DNA from: Microbacterium elymi
GTDB lineage: Bacteria; Actinomycetota; Actinomycetes; Actinomycetales; Microbacteriaceae
Direction: 5' to 3'
Assembly: GCF_021582895.2 (NCBI RefSeq)
Contig: NZ_CP091139.2
Location: 3,286,001 to 3,350,000, forward strand
DNA: 64,000 bases
Part shown: positions 8,657-22,785 of the stretch, in pieces
Layout: each line of letters begins with the position of its first letter
How positions within the stretch are numbered: the stretch's first letter is position 1
The notes under the pieces: generated by a model
Databases searched by the model: none
The model's input: the letters and a program-made list of their open reading frames with translations, nothing else
What the model was told of the DNA's origin: nothing
Program-made: the position numbers and the translations under genes

Positions 8657-9931
8657 TGACCCGGATGCTGTCGCCGGCGCCGATCGCGGGGATCGGCGTG
8701 GGCATCGTCCTGCTCGGGGTCGCGCTGGCCTTCGGCCGGGTCGACCTGGCCGTGCCCGGCGTGGTGCTCCTGGTGGCGGCGGCGCTCGCGCTGGCCGCCG
8801 GCGGCCGGCGGACGGAGGTCGAGCTGGGCCTGGAGCGGGGCGACCCCGAGTCCGCACCGGACGGCCCGGTGGTCGTCCCGGTGACGATGAGCGTGCAGGC
8901 CGCGGGCGTCGAGACGATCCTGGTCACCGTCACCGAGCTTGGAGCATCGCACCCGTCGGATCGCGGTCGCCGGGCCGGTCGCGCGCACCCTGCTGCGGAT
9001 CCGCACCCCGCACTCCGGCGATCAGGAGCTCGTGCGCGCCGACGCCGTCGCCATCGGCCCGGACGGCGCATGGACCAGCATCGCGCCGACGCGCACCAGA
9101 CTCTCGGCGCGGGTCCAGCCGCCGGCCGAGCCGGTGCGGTTCCTGCCGCTGCCGCCCGACCCCGCGGGGCTGACCGGAGCGCACGACGCCTCGCGGCCGG
9201 GGGATGGGGGCGAGTTCCGCGACATCCATCCGTTCGCTCCCGGCGACCGGCTGCAGCGCATCGACTGGAAGGCCACCGCCCGCCTGGCCCGGCGCCCGGG
9301 CGAGCTGTTCGTGCGGCGCACGTTCGCGACCTCGGACGTGGACGTCGCCCTCATCCTGGACGACGGCGAGGACATCACCGGGCGGGTGGGCGACTGGGCG
9401 CACGGCGACCGCTCGCTCGGACTTCCGGGGTCGATGGACATCGCCCGCCGCGCCGCATGGTCTCTGGCCGCCGCCTACCTCGACGCGGGCGACCAGGTGT
9501 CCTTCCAGCAGCTGTCCCGGCCCGGCGGCGCGGTCCGGCGGGGCTCGGGCGCCCGGCACCGCGAGCGGCTCCGCGCCGCGATCGCCGCCTCGCCGCCGCA
9601 GCCGCGGCTCAGCCGGACCCGCACGCCGCAGGTGGCGCGCGGGGCGCTGATCGTGCTGCTGTCGACGTTCCTGGACGACGAGACGGTGCGCCTGGCGGGC
9701 GTGTGGCGGGCGGCCGGGCACCGGGTGCTGGCGGTGGACACCCTGCCCAGGCTGCAGTCCGAGCGGCTGCGACGGGAGGAGATCGCGGCATCGCGGATGG
9801 TGCTCGGCCTGCGCGCCGACCGGTTGCGCGACATCACCGCGATGGGCGCGGACGTCCTGGCCTGGGATGGGGATGCCGGTGCCCGCACCGCCCGGCTGCG
9901 GACGCTGTCACGGATGAGGCGCCGCGGATGA
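8656..9931 (+). CDS. DUF58 domain protein (one indel)
   Basis: About 424 aa. Two N-terminal transmembrane helices precede a beta-rich region and the DUF58 signature FRDIHPFAPGDRLQRIDWKATAR near the middle. A VWA-like C-terminal fold follows (VDVALILDDGED, then GALIVLLSTFLDDE). Members pair with MoxR ATPases in clusters linked to envelope or polysaccharide functions in other bacteria. An extra T in GCTTGG at 8937-8942 breaks VTELEHRTRR. The gene overlaps both neighbours (TGATG upstream, ATGA downstream), so moxR, DUF58 and the next membrane gene are probably co-translated. Confidence 0.88.
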
Positions 9932-10531
9932 GTGGCCGGCGAGACGACGTGCCGGCGACCAAGCCGGGTTCGACGGCACCGGGTCCGGCGGCACCGGGCC
10001 GGGGTCGAGCGGGCCGGGGTCGAGCGGGCTGGAGTCGGCCGGCCGCGAGCATCCCGCTGCCGGTGCTCCGGGCGATCCCGGTCGTCCTCGCCTGCTGCGC
10101 GTTCGCCCTGCTCCCCGTGCCCTATGCCGTGATCGCCCTCGTGCTCGCGGTCCTCGGCGCCCTCCTGCCGGCCACGCTGGCCACCTGGGGCGTCGCCCTG
10201 GTGATCGCGCTGGTCCCGCTGATGCACCCGGCTTGCGCCCGCCGACGTCCGGCCCTACCTGGTGCTGGCGCTGGTGCACGCGCTGCACGTGCTCGGCGGA
10301 CTGAACCTCGCGCTGCCTGCGCTCGGCCGGGTGCGCCTGCGGGTGCTGGCGCACCCCGCCCGCCGATACCTGGTGGTGCAGGTCGTCGCCCAGCCGGTGC
10401 TGTTCGCGGGCCTGGTGCTGGCGCAGGCGCCCGTGCGCGACGCGCTGCCGCCCGCGGCGGTCGTGCTGGCGACCGCGGTCTGCGCGGTCGCGGTGGTGGT
10501 CGTGCTGCGCGTGCTCGCCGCGCGTCGCTGA
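9928..10531 (+). CDS. Integral membrane protein closing the MoxR cluster (one indel)
   Basis: About 200 aa corrected. A Pro/Gly/Arg-rich cytoplasmic N-terminus (about 40 residues) is followed by at least five hydrophobic helices, including [31 protein letters not shown] and [19 protein letters not shown]. One extra T in GCTTGC at 10231-10236 breaks [15 protein letters not shown]. It overlaps DUF58 by ATGA. The family is not recognised; it probably anchors or works with the MoxR/DUF58 system. The N-terminal coding region is locally repetitive (GGGTCGAGCGGGC occurs twice). Confidence 0.7.
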
Positions 10532-10603
10532 CCAGGGGAGCTCGATCCGGTGCCGTTCGCGGGGAGCGCAGAGCACGTCGCGGCCGGTGTCGGAGGCCGC
10601 AAA

Positions 10604-10609
10604 TAGACT
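10604..10609 (+). promoter_or_regulatory. Leaderless-type -10 (TAGACT) for uvrA
   Basis: TAGACT lies 6 nt before the uvrA GTG at 10616, with no Shine-Dalgarno in between. Confidence 0.5.
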
Positions 10610-10615
10610 TGACCG

Positions 10616-13518
<2,903 letters not shown>

Positions 13519-13524
13519 GCGCGG

Positions 13525-15434
13525 ATGGCCGACCAGCTCCCGTACAAGCCGAAGCAGGGGGAGATCCCGACCGACCCCGGGGTGTACCGGTTCCGCGACC
13601 GCGACGGCCGCATCCTCTACGTCGGCAAGGCGAAGAGCCTGCGCGCGCGCCTGTCGAACTACTTCGCGCCGCTGCACACCCTGCACGAGCGCACCCGCCG
13701 CATGGTCACCACGGCGGCATCCGTCGAGTGGACCGTCGTCGGCAGCGACGTGGAGGCGCTCGAGCTGGAGTTCATGTGGATCCAGGAGTACAAGCCGCCG
13801 TTCAACGTGCGGTACAAGGACGACAAGTCCTACCCCTACCTGGCCGTCACGCTCGCGGACGAGGCGCCGCGGGTGATCGTGACCCGCAACCACCGGATCA
13901 AGGGCGCCAAGTACTTCGGCCCGTACCCGAAGGTGTGGGCGGTGCACGACACGATCGACCTGATGATCAAGGTGTTCCCGATCCGCACCTGCAGCGATGC
14001 GTCGTACAAGAAGGCGATGGCCACCGGGCGGCCGTGCTTCCCCGGTCAGATCGGGCGGTGCGGTGGGCCGTGCTCGATGAAGGTCACGATCGAGGAGCAC
14101 CGCGCGATCGTGGACGACTTCGTCGCGTTCCTCTCCGGCGGCGACGAGCGGTTCCGTACCGAGCTCACGCGCCGGATGCGGGAATCCGCCGCCGCGCTGG
14201 ACTACGAGGCCGCCGCCGAGTACCGAGACAAGCTGCAGTCGATCGACGCGGTCCTCAGCCGCAGCGCGCTCGTGCTGGCGCCGGACATGGACGCCGATCT
14301 GTTCGGCATCGCCGAGGACGAGCTGTCCGCCGCCGTGCAGCACTTCGTCGTCCGCGGCGGGCGGGTGCGCGGGGTGCGGGCGACCACGATCGAGAAGGAG
14401 CTGGACATCGCCGGCGGCGAGCTGGTCGACCAGGTGCTGCAGCGGGTCTACGGGGATGCCGCGGCCGCCGACATCCCGCGGCAGATCCTGGTGCCGCACC
14501 TGCCCGACGACGCCGCCGATCTGGAGGCCTGGCTGCGCGGAAGGCGGGGTCGGAACGTGGCGATCTCGGTCGCGCAGCGGGCCGCAAGGCCGAGCTGATG
14601 AAGACGGCCACCCTGAACGCCCGGCAGGCGCTGATGCTGCACAAGACCCGCCGCACCAGCGACTACGTCGCCCGCACGCAGGCGCTCACCGATCTGCAGG
14701 AGGCGCTCGGCCTGGCCGAGGCGCCGCTGCGCATCGAGTGCTACGACATCTCCCACCTGGCCGGCACGAACGTGGTCGCCTCGATGGTGGTGTTCGAGGA
14801 CGGCCTGCCCCGCAAGGACCAGTACCGTTCGTTCACGGTCGCCGAGACCACCGACGACACCGATTCGATGAACCAGGTGCTGACCCGGCGGCTGGCGCGG
14901 CTGGACGACCCGCGCGAGCAGGAGGACGCCGTCGCCGATGGCAAGAAGCGGCGGTTCTCGTACCCGCCGCAGCTGCTGGTGGTGGACGGCGGGCAGCCGC
15001 AGGTCGCGGCGGCCGCGCGCGCCCTGGCCGCGTCCGGACACTCCGAGATCGCGCTGTGCGGCATCGCCAAGCGGCTCGAGGAGGTGTGGCTGCCGGAACA
15101 GGACTACCCGGTGATCCTGCCGCGCACCTCCGAGGCGCTCTACCTGCTCGAGCGGCTGCGCGACGAGGCGCACCGCTTCGCCATCACGCATCAGCGCGCG
15201 CGCCGCAAGCGCGACATCACCACCGTGCTGGCCGAGGTGCCCGGCCTCGGACCGGCACGCATCCGCGCCCTGCTCCGCCATTTCGGCTCGGTCGCGGCCC
15301 TGCGCACGGCCACGCCGGACGAGATCACCCAGCTCCCCGGCATCGGGCCGACACTGGCCGAGGCGGTGCACGTGCACCTCGCGCAGACCGCGCGGGCCTC
15401 GGTAGGGTGGACTGGGACAGCGACGGGGGAATGA
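13525..15434 (+). CDS. uvrC: Excinuclease ABC subunit C (one indel)
   Basis: Dual-incision nuclease of excision repair, about 636 aa. An N-terminal GIY-YIG domain ([27 protein letters not shown]) makes the 3' cut. A UVR motif ([16 protein letters not shown]) binds UvrB. The RNase H-like endonuclease half ([19 protein letters not shown], then [11 protein letters not shown]) and C-terminal helix-hairpin-helix repeats ([18 protein letters not shown], then LPGIGPTLA) complete it. One G is missing from the G-run after GCAGC near 14572-14580 ([15 protein letters not shown]). The stop overlaps the rapZ start (ATGATG). Confidence 0.96.
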
Positions 15435-16319
15435 TGGCGGATGGCGGCGATCGCGCGGGCAGCGAGATCCTGATCGTCACGGGCATGTCCGGCGCCGGCA
15501 GATCGACCGTCGCCAACGCGCTCGAGGACATGGGCTGGTACGTGGTCGACAACCTGCCGCCGCAGATGCTCAAGCCCCTGCTGGACCTGTCCGGGCTCGC
15601 CGCCAGTGCGCTCCCGCGGGTGGCCGCCGTCGTCGACGTGCGCGGCGGCAGCCTGTTCACCGACCTGCCCGAGGTCACCCGGGCCCTGCGCGGTGCGCGG
15701 GAGCAGCTGCGGGTGGTGTTCCTGGACGCCTCCGACGATGTGCTGGTGCGCCGCTACGAGGCGGTGCGCCGACCGCATCCGCTGCAGGGCGACGGCACGA
15801 TCGTGGACGGCATCCGCCGCGAGCGGGAGCGGCTGGCCTCCATCCGCTCCAGCGCGGACGTGGTGATCGACACCACCGATCTGAACATCCATCAGCTGGC
15901 CACCCACGTGGTCGAGCTGTTCAGCGAACGCGGGACCGCCCGCCACTCGCTCACGATCCTCAGCTTCGGATTCAAGTACGGCCTGCCGGTGGACGCCGAC
16001 ATGGTGGTCGACATGCGGTTCCTGCCCAATCCGTACTGGGAGGACGAGCTGCGGGCCCTCACCGGCGAGGACGAGCGGGTCCGGGACTTCGTGCTGGCCC
16101 AGGAGGGGGCATCCGAGTTCCTGGACGCCTACACCGCGGTCCTGGTGCCCGTGCTGGCCGGCTACCAGCGGGAGAACAAGCGGCACAGCGTCGTGGCCAT
16201 CGGCTTGCACCGGGGGCAAGCACCGATCGGTCGTGATGGCCGGGGCGCTCAGCGAGCGGCTGGCCGAGGTTCCCGGCGTCGCCGTCCGCGTGCAGCACCG
16301 GGATCTGGGCCGGGAGTAG
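15431..16319 (+). CDS. rapZ: RapZ/YvcJ-family nucleotide-binding protein (one indel)
   Basis: About 295 aa. The P-loop is [10 protein letters not shown], where Arg replaces the usual Lys, as I recall from other actinobacterial members. [29 protein letters not shown] and the C-terminal [24 protein letters not shown] region are family hallmarks. One extra T in GCTTGC at 16203-16208 interrupts [13 protein letters not shown]. In enterobacteria RapZ is an RNA adaptor; in Gram-positives the conserved uvrC-rapZ-whiA neighbourhood suggests a link to envelope or cell-cycle control. ATG 15431 overlaps the uvrC stop. Confidence 0.94.
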
Positions 16320-16324
16320 CCCGG

Positions 16325-16330
16325 TAGGCT
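16325..16330 (+). promoter_or_regulatory. -10-like hexamer (TAGGCT) upstream of whiA
   Basis: TAGGCT lies just after the rapZ stop and about 43 nt before the whiA GTG. The GTG has its own GAGGAG Shine-Dalgarno, so this would be a leadered transcript. Confidence 0.35.
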
Positions 16331-16373
16331 GGGTGGCCGTCCCGATGTATCGATCGCCGCCTCGAGGAGTACC

Positions 16374-17351
16374 GTGCCGCTGACAGCCGATGTGAAGGCC
16401 GAGCTGATCGCTCTGCGGGATCCGCGACCCACCGCGCGGGTGGCCGAGCTGACCACTCTGCTGCGGTTCTCCGGGGGACTGCATTCGATCGCCAACCGGG
16501 TCGCGGTCGAGGCCGAGGTCGACTCCGAGCTGCTGGCCCGGCGGACGGCGCGCGAACTCGTCGACCTGTACGGCGTGCGGCCCGAGCTCGTGCAGGTGCA
16601 GGGATCCGGGTCGCCCTCGGGCGCCCGGTTCGCCGTCCGGGTGATCGAGGCCGGCGAGACGCTGGCCCGTCAGACCGGGCTGCTCGACCAGCGTCGGCGC
16701 GCGGTGCGCGGCCTGCCGAACAAGCTCACCACCGGATCGCGCCCCGACCTGGCCGCCGTGTGGCGGGGGGCCTTCCTGGCCTCGGGCAGCCTGAGCGACC
16801 CGGGCCGCTCGGCGGCGCTGGAGATCGCCTGCCCGTCGTCCGAGGCGGCGATGGCGCTGGTCGGCGCCGCGCACCGGCTCGGGGTGGCCGCCAAGGCGCG
16901 TGAGGTGCGCGGGGTGCCGAGGGTCGTGGTGCGCGACGGCGAGGCGATCCGCGTCGCGCTGGCAGCGATGGGGGCGCCGCGGGCGGCGGCCGCGTGGGAT
17001 CAGCTGCGCGCCCGCCGTGAGGTGCGCGCCGGCGTGAACCGGCTGGTCAATTTCGACGACGCGAATCTGCGTCGCTCCGCACAGGCCGCGGTCGCCGCCT
17101 GCGCCCGCGTGGAGCGCGCCCTGGAGATCCTCGGCGACGACGTCCCCGAGCATCTGCAGCAGGCGGGGCGGCTGCGGCTGGCGCACCGCGACGCGAGCCT
17201 GGACGAGCTGGGCCACCACGCCGATCCGCCGCTGACGAAGGATGCCGTGGCCGGCCGGATCCGGCGGCTTCTGGCGATGGCGGACAAGAAGGCCGACACC
17301 GAGGGGATCCCGGGGACCGAGGCATCCGTCCCCGCCGGCGCAGAGGACTGA
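16374..17351 (+). CDS. whiA: DNA-binding protein WhiA
   Basis: Intact 325-aa WhiA. The N-terminal half is a LAGLIDADG-homing-endonuclease-like fold that has lost nuclease function (…[23 protein letters not shown]…). The C-terminal half is a helix-turn-helix domain ([35 protein letters not shown]). It is a sporulation/cell-division regulator in Streptomyces and is conserved in non-sporulating Gram-positives. GTG 16374 follows GAGGAG at 7-8 nt spacing. It closes the uvrC-rapZ-whiA block. Confidence 0.95.
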   Translation: MPLTADVKAELIALRDPRPTARVAELTTLLRFSGGLHSIANRVAVEAEVDSELLARRTARELVDLYGVRPELVQVQGSGSPSGARFAVRVIEAGETLARQTGLLDQRRRAVRGLPNKLTTGSRPDLAAVWRGAFLASGSLSDPGRSAALEIACPSSEAAMALVGAAHRLGVAAKAREVRGVPRVVVRDGEAIRVALAAMGAPRAAAAWDQLRARREVRAGVNRLVNFDDANLRRSAQAAVAACARVERALEILGDDVPEHLQQAGRLRLAHRDASLDELGHHADPPLTKDAVAGRIRRLLAMADKKADTEGIPGTEASVPAGAED

Positions 17352-17412
17352 ACCCCGCGTGAACCCGCGGTGATCGGGGAAGCAACGGCCCGCCGTGTGC
17401 GTTGCCGCTCAG

Positions 17413-17418
17413 TAGGAT
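17413..17418 (+). promoter_or_regulatory. Putative -10 (TAGGAT) for sodA
   Basis: TAGGAT lies about 75 nt upstream of the sodA ATG. The leader between them ends with a GGAAGAAGAGA ribosome-binding stretch. Confidence 0.35.
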
Positions 17419-17493
17419 GAAGTTGTCACCCTCGCCGCGTCAGGGAGCGACACCGCTTCCGCATCGGCGCGACGCCGACAGGAAGAAGAGAAC

Positions 17494-18120
17494 ATGGCGA
17501 AGTACACGCTGCCCGACCTGCCCTACGACTACGCCGCGCTGGAGCCGCACATCAGCGGCAAGATCATGCAGCTCCACCACGACAAGCACCACCAGGCGTA
17601 CGTGACCGGAGCCAACACCGCGCTGGACAAGCTCGCCGAGGCCCGCGACTCCGGCGACCTGGCCAACGTCAACCGCTTCGAGAAGGACCTCGCGTTCAAC
17701 CTCGGCGGTCACGTCAACCACTCGATCTTCTGGACCAACCTGTCGCCGAACGGCGGCGGCCAGCCGGAGGGCGAGCTGAAGGCGGCCATCGACGAGTTCT
17801 TCGGCGGATTCGACAAGTTCCAGGCGCACTTCACCGCCGCCGCGACCGGCATCCAGGGCTCCGGCTGGGCCGTGCTCAGCTGGGACCCGATCGGCGCGCA
17901 GCTGATCATCCAGCAGCTGTTCGACCAGCAGGGAAACACCGCCCAGGGCACGATCCCGCTGTTCCAGCTGGACATGTGGGAGCACGCGTTCTACCTGGAC
18001 TACCTGAACGTGAAGGCCGATTACGTCAAGGCGGTCTGGAACATCGCGAACTGGGAGAACGTCGCGGCTCGGTTCGAGGCCGCACGCGAGAAGACGGCGG
18101 GCCTGCTGGTACTGTCATAG
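17494..18120 (+). CDS. sodA: Superoxide dismutase, Mn/Fe type
   Basis: Intact 208-aa cytoplasmic enzyme that dismutates superoxide. Metal ligands are visible: His in [11 protein letters not shown] (near residue 27), His in [10 protein letters not shown] (near 76), and Asp/His in [11 protein letters not shown] (near 162-166). GGQPEGELK and the QGSGWAVL region match the Mn/Fe fold. The terminator directly after the stop indicates a monocistronic unit. The gene contains GCAGC sites that are read correctly. Confidence 0.96.
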   Translation: MAKYTLPDLPYDYAALEPHISGKIMQLHHDKHHQAYVTGANTALDKLAEARDSGDLANVNRFEKDLAFNLGGHVNHSIFWTNLSPNGGGQPEGELKAAIDEFFGGFDKFQAHFTAAATGIQGSGWAVLSWDPIGAQLIIQQLFDQQGNTAQGTIPLFQLDMWEHAFYLDYLNVKADYVKAVWNIANWENVAARFEAAREKTAGLLVLS

Positions 18121-18127
18121 CCAAGTG

Positions 18128-18160
18128 CGGCGTCCCGGCGGGATGACCGCTGGGACGCCG
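18128..18160 (+). terminator. Strong hairpin after sodA
   Basis: CGGCGTCCC (18128-18136) pairs with GGGACGCCG (18152-18160). The stem extends inward through GGCGG/CCGCT to about 14 bp with a 5-nt loop. Only a weak T-rich tail follows (TCGTCCGTCC), as is common in high-GC actinobacteria. Confidence 0.7.
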
Positions 18161-18174
18161 TCGTCCGTCCGTGA

Positions 18175-19227
<1,053 letters not shown>

Positions 19228-19233
19228 GTCGTC

Positions 19234-20464
19234 ATGCCGCTGCGCACCCTCGACACCCTTCCGGCGCGCGCAGGGGGTTCGCTCGCAGGCACGCGCGTCA
19301 TCGTCCGCTGTGACCTGAACGTCCCCCTGCGGGACGGGGTCATCTCGGACGATGGCCGCGTGCGTGCGTCGCTGCCCACTCTCAACGCCCTCATCAACCA
19401 GGGCGCCCGCGTCGTCGTCTGCTCCCACCTCGGGCGCCCCGACGGCGCCCCGGATCCCGCGTTCAGCCTCGCCCCGGTCGCCCAGCGGCTGTCCGAGCTG
19501 CTCGGCAAGCCGGTCGCGTTCGCCCGCGACACCGTCGGCGAGTCCGCGCACGAGGCGGTCGCCGCTCTCGCCGACGGCGACGTGGCGGTGCTGGAGAACC
19601 TGCGCTTCGACCCGGGCGAGACCGCGAAGGACGACGCCGGGCGCCGGGAGTTCGCCGGCCGCCTGGCCGAACTCGGCGACGCGCTCGTCTCGGACGGCTT
19701 CGGCGTCGTGCACCGCAAGCAGGCCAGCGTCTACGAGCTGGCCGAGCTGCTCCCGTCCGCGGCCGGGCTGCTCATCGCCGCCGAGGTGGACGTGCTGGAC
19801 CGCCTGACCGAACGGCCCGAGCGACCGTATGCCGTCGTGCTGGGCGGCTCGAAGGTCAGCGACAAGCTGGGCGTCATCGAGCACCTCCTGCCACGGGTGG
19901 ACAAGCTGCTGGTCGGCGGGGGGATGATGTTCACGTTCCTGGCCGCCCAGGGCCACAAGGTCGGCAAGAGCCTGCTGGAGACAGACCAGCTGGACACCGT
20001 GCGCCGCTACATCGCCACGGCCCAGGAACGCGGGATCGAACTCGTGCTCCCGGTCGACGCGGTGGTCGCGGCATCCTTCGCCGCGGACGCCGATCACGTC
20101 GTGGCCGACGCGGACGCGCTCGAGGACACCCCGTTCGGCGCCGACGGGCTGGGGCTGGACATCGGCCCGCGGACCGCCGAGCAGTTCGCCGATGCCATCC
20201 GCAGCGCACGACGGTCTTCTGGAACGGGCCGATGGGCGTGTTCGAGATGCCGGCGTTCGCCGCCGGCACCAAGACCATCGCGCAGGCGCTCACCGAGGTC
20301 GACGGGCTGTCCGTCGTCGGCGGGGAGACTCCGCCGCGGCGGTGCGACAGCTCGGCTTCGCCGACGACCGGTTCGGGCACATCTCGACCGGCGGCGGCGC
20401 CAGCCTGGAATTCCTGGAGGGCAAACCACTGCCCGGACTGGAGGTGCTCGGATGGGCGCAGTGA
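19234..20464 (+). CDS. pgk: Phosphoglycerate kinase (two indels)
   Basis: ATP-generating glycolytic kinase, about 410 aa corrected. Landmarks are [11 protein letters not shown] (substrate loop), [43 protein letters not shown] and the C-terminal [15 protein letters not shown] nucleotide loop. The frame is lost near 20210-20218, next to GCAGC, where [12 protein letters not shown] changes frame. It is restored by a G-run error near 20325 (VVGGGDSAAAV). The stop overlaps the tpiA start. Confidence 0.96.
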
Positions 20465-21255
20465 CCACCAACGGCCGCCGGCTGCCGCTGATCGCCGGCA
20501 ACTGGAAGATGAACCTCGACCATCTGCAGGCGGTCGCCTTGGTGCAGAAGCTGCACTGGGCGCTGAAGGACGCCAAGCACGAGGCCGGCACGGTCGAACT
20601 GGCCGTCTTCCCGCCGTTCACCGACATCCGCACCGTGCAGACGCTGCTGGACGCCGACAAGATCCCGTTCTCGCTGGGGGCGCAGGACCTGTCCGCGCAC
20701 GACTCCGGCGCCTACACGGGTGAGGTGTCCGGACAGTTCCTGGCCAAGCTGGACTGCCGGTACGTCATCATCGGCCACTCCGAGCGGCGCGCCTACCACC
20801 ACGAGAGCGACGAGGTCGTGGCCGCGAAGGTCCAGGCCGCGCTGCGGCACGGTCTTGTGCCGGTGATCTGCGTGGGCGAGACCGCCGAGGACCTGGAGGA
20901 GCACGGCGCCAGCGCCGTGCCGGTCCGACAGCTGACGGCCGCACTGAACGGCGTGGCCGCCGGTGCCGACATCGTGGTGGCGTACGAGCCGGTCTGGGCG
21001 ATCGGCTCGGGTCAGGCCGCCACTCCGGAGCAGGCGCAGGACGTGTGCGCCAAGCTGCGCGAGGTGACCGCCGCGGCGATCGGCGGCGACGCCGCCGACC
21101 GCACCCGGATCCTGTACGGCGGATCGGTGAAGTCCGGCAACATCGCCGGCTTCATGCGCGAGCCGGATGTGGACGGCGCCCTCGTCGGCGGCGCGAGCCT
21201 GGTCGTGGACGAGTTCGCCGCGATCGTGCGGTACCAGAAGCACGTCGGGGTGTGA
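20452..21255 (+). CDS. tpiA: Triosephosphate isomerase
   Basis: Intact TIM-barrel enzyme (267 aa from ATG 20452; GTG 20461 is an alternative that forms a GTGA overlap with the pgk stop). Catalytic residues are Lys in AGNWKMN, His in VIIGHSERR and Glu in [12 protein letters not shown]. The phosphate loop GGSVKSGN lies near the C-terminus. Last gene of gap-pgk-tpiA. Confidence 0.96.
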   Translation: MGAVTTNGRRLPLIAGNWKMNLDHLQAVALVQKLHWALKDAKHEAGTVELAVFPPFTDIRTVQTLLDADKIPFSLGAQDLSAHDSGAYTGEVSGQFLAKLDCRYVIIGHSERRAYHHESDEVVAAKVQAALRHGLVPVICVGETAEDLEEHGASAVPVRQLTAALNGVAAGADIVVAYEPVWAIGSGQAATPEQAQDVCAKLREVTAAAIGGDAADRTRILYGGSVKSGNIAGFMREPDVDGALVGGASLVVDEFAAIVRYQKHVGV

Positions 21256-21260
21256 CATCC

Positions 21261-21280
21261 GCCGGGCCGACCGGCCCGGC
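21261..21280 (+). terminator. Perfect 8-bp hairpin after tpiA
   Basis: GCCGGGCC and GGCCCGGC flank a GACC loop 5 bp after the tpiA stop. No U-tract follows. It separates the glycolytic operon from the secG promoter. Confidence 0.5.
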
Positions 21281-21293
21281 GGACCCCCTCCCG

Positions 21294-21299
21294 TATACT
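21294..21299 (+). promoter_or_regulatory. -10 TATACT for secG-rbpA
   Basis: TATACT lies about 44 nt before the secG GTG. A short leader and a GAAAGG ribosome-binding stretch follow. Confidence 0.5.
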
Positions 21300-21342
21300 T
21301 GACGTCTGTGCGACCGCCCGGTCGCGGCGAAAGGCCTGAAGC

Positions 21343-21591
21343 GTGGAAATCCTCGAGTTCGTCCTGCAGGTGGTGCTCGGCATCACGAGCCTCCTGCTGA
21401 CGCTGCTGATCCTGCTGCACAAGGGCCGCGGCGGCGGTCTGTCCGACATGTTCGGCGGCGGGATGAGCTCTTCGCTGGGATCGTCCGGCCTCGCCGAGCG
21501 CAACCTGAACCGCTTCACCGTCGTCCTCGCCCTCGCCTGGTTCGTGGCGATCGTGGCGCTGGGCCTGATCACGAAACTGCAGGGGATCTGA
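21343..21591 (+). CDS. secG: Preprotein translocase subunit SecG
   Basis: 82-aa membrane protein with GTG start. Two transmembrane helices (VLQVVLGITSLLLTLLILLHKG and FTVVLALAWFVAIVALGLI) flank the conserved glycine-rich cytoplasmic loop GRGGGLSDMFGGGMSSS. It assists SecYE in protein export. rbpA starts 1 bp after the stop codon. Confidence 0.93.
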   Translation: MEILEFVLQVVLGITSLLLTLLILLHKGRGGGLSDMFGGGMSSSLGSSGLAERNLNRFTVVLALAWFVAIVALGLITKLQGI

Positions 21592-21592
21592 C

Positions 21593-21946
21593 ATGGCTGC
21601 CGGTGGGAGTGCTATTCGCGGGACCCGAGTGGGCGCAGGGCCGATGGGCGAGCAGGACCACGGCTACCACGCCGAGCGCGTCGCGGTGTCGTATTGGGAC
21701 GGACTGGGCAACGAGACGGTCCGGTACTTCGCCGCCGGGATCCCCGAGGAGGAGATCCCCGACACCATCGACTCGCCGCACTCCGGTCTGCCCGCCGGCC
21801 GCGACAAGGCCAACCCGCCGGCGATGACCAAGGCCGAGCCGTACAAGACCCACCTCGCCTACGTCAAGGAGCGGCGCACCGACGAAGAGGCCGAAGCGCT
21901 CCTCGATGACGCGCTCAAGCAAGCTGCGCGAGCGCCGCGGACAGTA
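21593..21946 (+). CDS. rbpA: RNA polymerase-binding protein RbpA (one indel)
   Basis: Actinobacterial RNA polymerase/sigma-A-binding activator, about 117 aa. The N-terminal GGSAIRGTRVGAGPMGE matches the basic linker that contacts promoter DNA, and the C-terminal KTHLAYVKERRTDEEAEALLDDALKQLRERR is the sigma-interaction domain. The middle domain has no cysteine (YWDGLGNETVRYF, then DSPHSGLPAG), so it cannot form the zinc site known in Streptomyces RbpA. An extra A in GCAAGC at 21918-21923 displaces the last residues; without it the stop is TAG 21944. Confidence 0.92.
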
Positions 21947-21983
21947 GCCCGGCGCGCGAGCCCCGCCTGTGGGCGCGAGGCCG

Positions 21984-22785
21984 TCAGTAGGAGCCGTCGA
22001 TCAGCTCGGGCGGCACCGTGGCGGCGGCCGCCTCGTCGACGAAGAAGATGGTGCGTCGGCGACCCTTCGCCCGCTGCCGGGACGCTGTGATAGCTGGCTC
22101 CGGCCAGGGCCAGGCCCAGGGCCGACGCCTTGTCGGCGCCGGCCAGCACCAGCCACACCCGCTTGGACGAGTTGATCACCGGCCGGGTCAGCGTGATCCG
22201 CTCCGGCGGGGGCTTGGGGGAGTCGCGCACCGCCACCGCGGTGCGGTCGGTGATCCGGATCTCCGGGCGATCGGGGAACAGCGACGCGATGTGCCCGTCC
22301 GGTCCGACGCCGAGGAAGCAGATGTCGAACGAGGGCCAGGGGCCGGTGAGCATCCCGGTCGCGGCGGTCGCGGTGGGGCCGTAGGCGGCCAGCTCGGCGG
22401 CGTACGCCTCGGCACCGGCATCCAGCTCCAGCCCCTGGTCGCTCGCGGCCATCCGGTGGATGTTGCCGGCCGGCAGCGCCAGCTGATCCAGGAGCGCCTC
22501 GTCGGCGCCGCGGTCGTTGCGGTCGGCGGAGCGCGCCGGCACGAACCGCTCGTCGCTCCACCAGAAGTGCACCCGCGACCAGTCGACCGCATCCCGCTCG
22601 GGGTGTGCGGCGACAGCCGCCAGGACGGCCGTTCCCATGCCACCCCCGGTGAGGGAGACGTGCACGGTCTTGCCGGCGCGGGAGCGCTTGGCGACCCGGT
22701 CGACGAAACGCCGGGCCACCGCCGCGGCGAGGTCGTCCGGATCGGTCCGGACCACCACCCGCTTGTCCGCCCCGCTGTCAGACAT
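21984..22785 (-). CDS. pgl: 6-phosphogluconolactonase (one indel)
   Basis: Hydrolyses 6-phosphogluconolactone in the oxidative pentose phosphate pathway; about 266 aa. Family motifs are VSLTGGGMGTAVL, WWSDERFVP, DICFLGVGPDGHIASLFP and ERITLTRPVINSS. An extra base near 22063 shifts the end of the protein; corrected, it reads GRRRTIFFVDEAAAATV and ends LIDGSY. The start overlaps the opcA stop by 8 bp. Last gene of the minus-strand tkt-tal-pgi-zwf-opcA-pgl chain. Confidence 0.93.
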
